Positions 58,567-64,000 of a stretch of DNA of 64,000 nt are shown here, piece by piece. Origin of the DNA: Gavia stellata (Eukaryota; Chordata; Aves; Gaviiformes; Gaviidae). The translations under genes and the position numbers were made by a program. The stretch spans positions 5,035,001 through 5,099,000 of the forward strand of contig NC_082637.1 in NCBI RefSeq assembly GCF_030936135.1, given 5' to 3'. The notes below the pieces were generated by a model. That model made no database searches. It had not been told where the DNA came from and saw only the letters and a program-made list of their open reading frames with translations. How positions within the stretch are numbered: position 1 is the stretch's first letter; the number at the start of each line of letters is the position of its first letter.

Positions 58567-61167
58567 CTGCAAAGAAAAATATAAATCACCTATTTACTAT
58601 CTGTCTTTCTTTCATTTGATCATCCAGCCCTTGAACAAAACTCAGAGCCACGCAGCTTGGAACAAGCTTTCTCAAAGAATTCTTGGCTTGGTTTTCCATG
58701 GAGTCTCTCCCTGGGGAGGCAGGATTTCTTTATGAGATCTTGCCACTGTGCATTAACCTGCAATGTCTACCAGCTCTGGTGAGAAGGCTGCCTTCTTTAT
58801 GTGCATCTGCAGTGGTCTTGGATGGAGATGAGATAGGAGTGGATGGAGATGAGACAGGAGTGGATAGCAGAAGCATTCAGCTTTTCCCTGGGCTGTTGTA
58901 CTGGCTGCCTTTTGGCACTTGGGCAAAGCAATTAAACCAAATTTGAGGTTTCTTTACACATATGGAGGTCCCTTTCCTCAATCGCTTCAGGCACAAAGTA
59001 TAGGCATATAATTATCTCAGAGATGTTAAGGGCTGAGCTGTGGAAGTTCATGCAAGCTCCAAGGATGAAAAGTGGTAAGTGATGATTGTAAGTGGCCTGT
59101 TTCAGTGGGAAACACACCAAACCCCTGGGCAGATAGTGTCCCGTCTCCCGGATCACCTCTGCCTTTGGCTGAATTGTTCTCTGAGTCTTGCTGTCTTGCC
59201 TGGCAGTGTTCAAATCTGCTGTTGGAAACAAGACCTTAGCTGATACACTACTTACCACAGACAACATGTTAGTCACTGTTGCTCCCAGATAGGCACTGAA
59301 GAGTGCTGTGAAAAAGAAAGTTAGTTCGTGGTAAGTTCAGTTGCTCATGGAGGAAACCAGCAAGGACAAACATCTCTCACGCTGCCTTGGGTAGCTCAAC
59401 CAACATTTATGACCATGCCTGGACGGCCCCTTCTTAAAGTTCTTTCCTTTGCACTGTGTCACTTCCAACCCAGAGTTCACGGAAAAAGCAAAACAAAAAA
59501 AAGAAGTGGAGTGATGAAAAGTGTGACTATAGAAACAGAGGCTTTTGAAAAATGCAGTGACATGGAAAGTATGTAGCTTGATGGATGGGGTTAAATAGGA
59601 AAATAACCCTTCCACCTCCATCTCTCCTGCCTCCAGGGCTAGAAGGCAGGTCAATGAGATACAAAGCTAAATCTTTTTTATATGAGCACTGAATGAGCAA
59701 TAGTTTCACTCCCAGCTCACTGTGATATTGAAATTTCATATGGAATTACCTTATAAATAATTTTTCAATCATTCTGTGTTGCCTAGCTCGTGCCTTTGAT
59801 ATCCATTTCAATAGACTGGGGAAACTGTGCTGTCTAATTCCAGGTGTGGACTGATTTTGAGCTCCAGTTTTCTCAAAGTTTAGATATGTCCTTCTCCAAA
59901 GAAGGAATTTGAGCTGGTATCTATGATCGGAAAAACCAATATGATTAATCCAGCAATGTTGAACAAATGCAATTAAAGCCTCAAAACTAAGCATCTCATT
60001 TCAGAGACCTTAGTTAATCAGCGTCCACTGATCGCATCTCTTGTTTTGAACACAGCTCTTGGCTGAAAGCGAAAGCACTGCTTTTATTTTGTCAGGGTAC
60101 GTTAAAGCAATGGCTCCAACACCTGGCTCCATCATTCGTCAGTCTCGCCTAAATCCATCTGCCTGCCTAGAGGTGGCCATCTGGCTTCAGCCCACCTCCA
60201 GTATAAATGCATCTTGTCTCACTTCAAAAGGAAACACAGCAGTAGGGAAAATTCATAGGGTACGTACCACAGGCGATTGCCAGCAAATGTGTCTGCCAGG
60301 TGAAAGCATAGAACATGCCTCCTATCGCAACGCATGAGAGGGAGCTGTTGTAGCCCCACAAGCCGGAGTAGATTTTGCTAAAAGGTGTTGCTAAGCTCAG
60401 TGCTGCAAAATAAGTCGAAGATGAGTCATTCCTTAGCCAAAGAGATAAAAGCAGCTGATAAATAGCATAAATTCAACTTTTTAGGGGTCTAGCCTGCTTA
60501 TGTACGCCGACTTCCTATTTGTAGTTGTGTTGCTACTGTCTAAGACTAAAGCCACTTTAATCTAATGCAGTCATGGCAGAATTTCCCTGGTGCTGCTGAG
60601 CTGAATTTGGCCATACGATTTCAGCAAAAGATATATGAGTTGAATGAGTGTATATGTGAACTCTAAATGCATCCCTGAGGCCTGCACATTCAGACTGATG
60701 GCTATGGCTTTTATTAAGCTGCTCCTAAAACCATCAGAATATATTCAGAAACGAAGTATTTCATGATAAAAATTCATTTCAGCCAAAAATAATCTTCTTT
60801 CTTCTGAAGATTTCCACCAGCATAAAATGAGGTAAGAGAATGGGGAAGTCAATCAAAAGAATTCTTAAATGGAAGTGTATATATATATTTTTTTTCAAGT
60901 AGTCATTCTCCACTGGAAGAAACATTTGTGACTGTAAATGCTTCACTCATTGCAGTTCCTCTTTTATTCTCCATGCTTTTATATAAATCTGTGGCACAAG
61001 TCAAATCCTTACCTGCCAGCATCCCCACTGCTGATCCAATTGCCGCATGCAGACAAATGAGCGGAGAAGAGATAAATAAAGCAATTAGGAAAATTCCCCC
61101 AGTCCAGGGGTTATCGCAGCCATAAACCTGACCCACCCCAACTGGAATGGCTTGCAGGAGCTGCAGG

Positions 61168-61205
<38 letters not shown>

Positions 61206-63974
61206 CAATTTGTTATCGGCTTTGTAATTTCATTTTTTTTTTAAACGTATATTTTTTGGCCAGGATCGTGTTTGGCATTTGTTGGATGCAGTCTCTCTTT
61301 CTGGACTGTAAGTGGAAAGTTTGAATGCTTCTCAGACAGGGCATTTCCACAGGGTTTCCCCTTTGATGAAAAGGAGTCATGCCTTGTTCCCTAGCCTCTG
61401 CTGAGTTTTTGCTCTAATATCAAAGGTAAATGTCTTTTGTGAAAGGACTTGGAAGGGTTTGCCCATCGTCTTTACGTGTGCTGCTGACTTGGCCATTTTT
61501 GCATGCTGTTATGGAGCATGACAGTGAATCTAGGAAACGGAAGTGCTCAGGAAGATGATGCCTTTGAGAATGTATTTGCCTCTGAGTGGACAGATGGGAG
61601 GATGAAATGGCCAATAATGGCTTGGCCAGAATGACAAGACTTTGCTCAGGTAAGGCTGTATCCCTAATGTGTTTATATACCTGAAACTCCTTCGGGATTC
61701 ACTAGGATTATGAATCAGAGCTGCTGGGTCAATGGGACAGACGCCAATGTGGTTACAGCTTAGAGATGGCTTTAAGACACTTTTCATCAAAATGTTGTGT
61801 TCATCTACACGGAACAGTCCATTTACGGTCCCCATAAAATTATGCACCATGGTAAACATTCTTCTAGAAATGTCACTTGTGTGGATTGCTATTTAGTGTC
61901 AGTTAACTTCCTTTTCTTAATCACTCCCTGGGAACCCCTCAAAATAATCCACTCAGCCTTTGGGGAAAGCTATTACTCTAGTATCTATGTTGTTTACCAT
62001 GCTATGCAGGAGAATAATTTTTTTTTTTTTAAAGGTCCCACTTGAATATTAACTAAAAATATATGAACATGTGCCTGCACCCCAGTTTGCAACCATTCTT
62101 CCATAGCTGCTTGCTCATTTCTAATCAGAAAGATGCAATTTTCAAAACACAGCACACTCTATGTGGAAAACGAAAATTAACCTGTGACTTAACCGGTAGT
62201 CTCTGCACAACCTTATCTACGGGGCTCTGATCAGTATACACACATAACTAGATAACTATACGCACGTAACTAGATTCTAGAGGCTCTTTGAAAATTATAA
62301 TTTAGATCCAACTGTAAATGAAAGATACCAGATACCAAAAAGATTCTTATTTTCAAGCTATCAAAAGTGTCAATTCTTAGCTATTATCCAAAACATAAAG
62401 GTTTACTCTATCTTATAAATGCAATTTTGTATTGCCCAGCCATAATGCAGTAACATAAAGGACGATAATTTGATTCTATAGTGGTTTTCTTTGTAAATGG
62501 AGAAGGCTGTTATCTTTAGGGCATCCTACCATTGGCATTTCAGCATCCGTCCAGGTGATGTTTGGTGTTGCTGTTGCAGGCTGAATGACAGTTGTAGGGA
62601 AGAAGAGGTTATGGGGTCCTGATGCAGCCAGATAGAGGGTCAAGGCCAAGTTGAAAGGCAAGGTGAAAACAGGCAGATCCCACTTACAGAAGACTGAGCC
62701 TAAAGCACTGGTGAAAACAGGGCTGAAAGAAGAACAAAATGGTTTCGCTAGGAGCTTGTCAGCTAGGCAAAAAAACTCAAACAACCAAAAAAAACCCCAA
62801 CCACTGGAAATTCACTCTGTTGGGTTTTTTTGTTTTTTTTTTTTTTTAAAAGCTGTTTAATGTCCTCAGTCTTTCTGATAAAATCAGAGATATGCTAGGG
62901 TCACTCAGTAAATTTCTTACCCTTCCCAGGCCAGTTAGCAATGTACAGATTCCTGTCATGTTATCCAATATACGGGGTGAATTTGGTGACCATGAAGGAC
63001 CCAAGATCCTCCACTCATGTGGAGGATCCCGTGATTTAGTGGAGTTATCCCACAGTTCAGTCTTGGTGTTTACTTTTTTTTGTTTGTTTGTTTTGGTACT
63101 TGAAGCAGGCTGAATTTAAGACACCCGTGCCAGGTCTGAATGAATTGTGAAAGTGGCTGTGTGTCCTTGTTCAAGCTTCTGGATCAGAAGTAAAGGCTGA
63201 CGTCAAAGTTCTGTTATTGAAGTGTGTATAATGCTACATGAACTTCAGGCAGACAGATGATACGCATGGTTTAGCAATCTCCAACTAAACATTTGGGGGC
63301 GAAAGACCAGCTTTCAAATTTTTTGCTGTCCAAATACCTAGCAGATTATGGTGTCATATATATCAGTAAAGTATTATTAGTTGTTTGTTTTCATTAGCAT
63401 CAACCATCATGTCTTGGGACCACTGAACAGCTTCTGTGCCTGGAGAGGTAAATTTTCTTGACATTTTTATATGGTGGCCTAAATAGATGAAACGCTTGTG
63501 GTTGATGGTGGTAGGGAATGGTTAAAATAATGTTCCTCTTGAGGCAAAAATGAATTGGTGCATCACAGCAATATGGCTAACATTCAGGGCATTGAATTAC
63601 ATATGATCAGCCATCGATTTTCCTTTTCCCCATTGGGTTTATTTGTGATTATGTGGGTATTTTATTTGTTTTGGGATTACATTCAAGTTTAAAAGTGCAC
63701 ATAATGATACAGATTTAGTAGCACATATGTGCCAGTTGTGTTTCTTTCCTATTGCAGTCTGTGTAGTGCATAAAAATACAACAGCTCAGTCTCAGTGTGG
63801 GGACACTGGGACTGGAATAAGAAGCAGAGGAGCCATCCGACTTACCATGTCATGGACACCAGTGCTACTGGCAGCAGAAGCCACCAGTGGTAGTCTCCCT
63901 TAGCAGAGAAGACGGCCATGAGCAATCCCACCAAGACCCCGTTATAGCCATACAGGCCTGCTGCAATGGCTGAT
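58390..63974 (-). CDS. SLC14A1: SLC14-family urea transporter (SLC14A1/UT-B-like), last six coding exons
   Basis: SLC14 proteins are trimeric membrane channels that pass urea down its gradient. Seen here: six minus-strand exons (63974-63846, 62722-62530, 61160-61013, 60402-60268, 59305-59256, 58566-58390) joined in one frame of about 276 codons, ending TAA. Blocks that identify the family are [25 protein letters not shown] (the LPxxTxPF motif), [41 protein letters not shown]-like and [15 protein letters not shown] sequon (PNITW) falls where human UT-B is glycosylated. Human UT-B has 389 residues, so the first ~110 lie beyond the right edge. Position next to SIGLEC15 favours SLC14A1, but SLC14A2 or a single pre-duplication avian gene cannot be excluded. 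All exons look intact. Confidence 0.93.
58821..58862. repeat. Tandem 21-bp duplication
   Basis: Two copies of GATGGAGATGAGAYAGGAGTG differing at one base, in the last SLC14 intron. A minor recent duplication. Confidence 0.8.
59256..59305 (-). CDS. SLC14A1: SLC14 short exon (50 bp)
   Basis: The acceptor is TTTTTCACAG and the donor GTAAGT. It encodes [16 protein letters not shown]. The split Ala codon with the previous exon and phase 0 with the last exon both fit. Confidence 0.9.
60268..60402 (-). CDS. SLC14A1: SLC14 exon
   Basis: The acceptor is TTTTGCAG and the donor GTACGT. It encodes [20 protein letters not shown] then [16 protein letters not shown] and [15 protein letters not shown] is the second-half counterpart of LYGYNG in the first visible exon. 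Confidence 0.93.
61013..61160 (-). CDS. SLC14A1: SLC14 exon with CDNPWTGG motif
   Basis: The acceptor TTCCTGCAG is preceded by a 32-T run on the sense strand, and the donor is GTAAGG. It encodes [20 protein letters not shown] then [19 protein letters not shown] and the next helix. This begins the second inverted half of the channel. Confidence 0.94.
61172..61203. repeat. Poly-A run (32 nt), polypyrimidine tract of an SLC14 acceptor
   Basis: 32 consecutive A on the + strand, i.e. 32 T on the sense strand of SLC14, ending 11 bases before the exon at 61160. It serves as an extreme polypyrimidine tract and is prone to length change. Confidence 0.9.
62530..62722 (-). CDS. SLC14A1: SLC14 exon with LPxxTxPF motif
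   Basis: The acceptor is TTCTTTCAG and the donor GTAGGA. It carries the first urea-transporter signature LPVFTLPFN, helix [10 protein letters not shown], and the extracellular loop with sequon NIT. The donor is less canonical but the join ...AEMPM to LLQAIPVG matches the family. Confidence 0.93.
63846..63974 (-). CDS. SLC14A1: SLC14 exon: first visible exon
   Basis: On the minus strand the acceptor is TCCTTCACAG and the donor GTAAGT. It encodes [20 protein letters not shown] then [20 protein letters not shown], a membrane helix and the loop motif GYN. It ends two bases into a Cys codon. Confidence 0.93.
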
Positions 63975-64000
63975 CTGTGAAGGAAACAACCACCTTGAAA

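Noticed and set aside
1-64000. CRISPR arrays, bacterial operons, phage or other prokaryotic systems
   Set aside because: The window is clearly intron-bearing vertebrate DNA, and no regular spacer repeats are present.

Overview
The window is nuclear DNA of a vertebrate, most likely a bird outside the Galliformes. Its genes are split by GT-AG introns. It carries several CR1 LINE fragments with the typical 3' octamer tail, and a solo endogenous-retrovirus LTR whose start and end resemble a repeat I associate with neoavian genomes. The gene order EPG5, SIGLEC15, SLC14 urea transporter matches, in inverted orientation, the block I recall from human chromosome 18q12-q21. It is therefore an ordinary piece of conserved amniote synteny, not a prokaryotic or viral locus.

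Positions 443-22157 (+ strand) hold the 3' part of EPG5. Seventeen coding exons splice in frame into about 1026 C-terminal residues with a proper stop, followed by a 3'UTR of about 1.8 kb ending near an AATAAA at 23912. The introns contain CR1 pieces (about 2.46, 11.7 and 15.7 kb), an AT-rich palindromic microsatellite (10.73-10.83 kb) and the solo LTR at 14388-14967, which has a perfect 5-bp target-site duplication and lies antisense to EPG5.

Positions 31190-35150 (- strand) hold the two central exons of SIGLEC15: the V-set domain (35150-34767) and the C2-set plus transmembrane exon (31549-31190). The signal-peptide exon and the exon or exons for the cytoplasmic tail were not found with confidence. 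EPG5 and SIGLEC15 face each other tail to tail.

Roughly 35.9-58.4 kb is intergenic. No gene is recognisable there. It holds CR1 tails, a CpG-rich patch at 39.28-39.61 kb, several candidate conserved non-coding elements (the best around 37.02-37.15 kb, with clustered FOX, GATA and SOX-like motifs) and one odd ORF at 53291-53719.

Positions 58390-63974 (- strand) hold the last six coding exons of an SLC14-family urea transporter (about 276 residues). They run from the loop before the first YGYNG-type motif to the C-terminus. The rest of the gene lies beyond the right edge.

The three genes are not functionally linked as far as the sequence shows. EPG5 acts in autophagosome-lysosome fusion, SIGLEC15 is a sialic-acid receptor of myeloid cells and osteoclasts, and SLC14 proteins are urea channels. 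I saw no undescribed multi-gene system. The points most worth following up are the unresolved SIGLEC15 tail, the retained urea transporter in a uric-acid-excreting lineage, the SOX/FOX motif cluster and the solo LTR.
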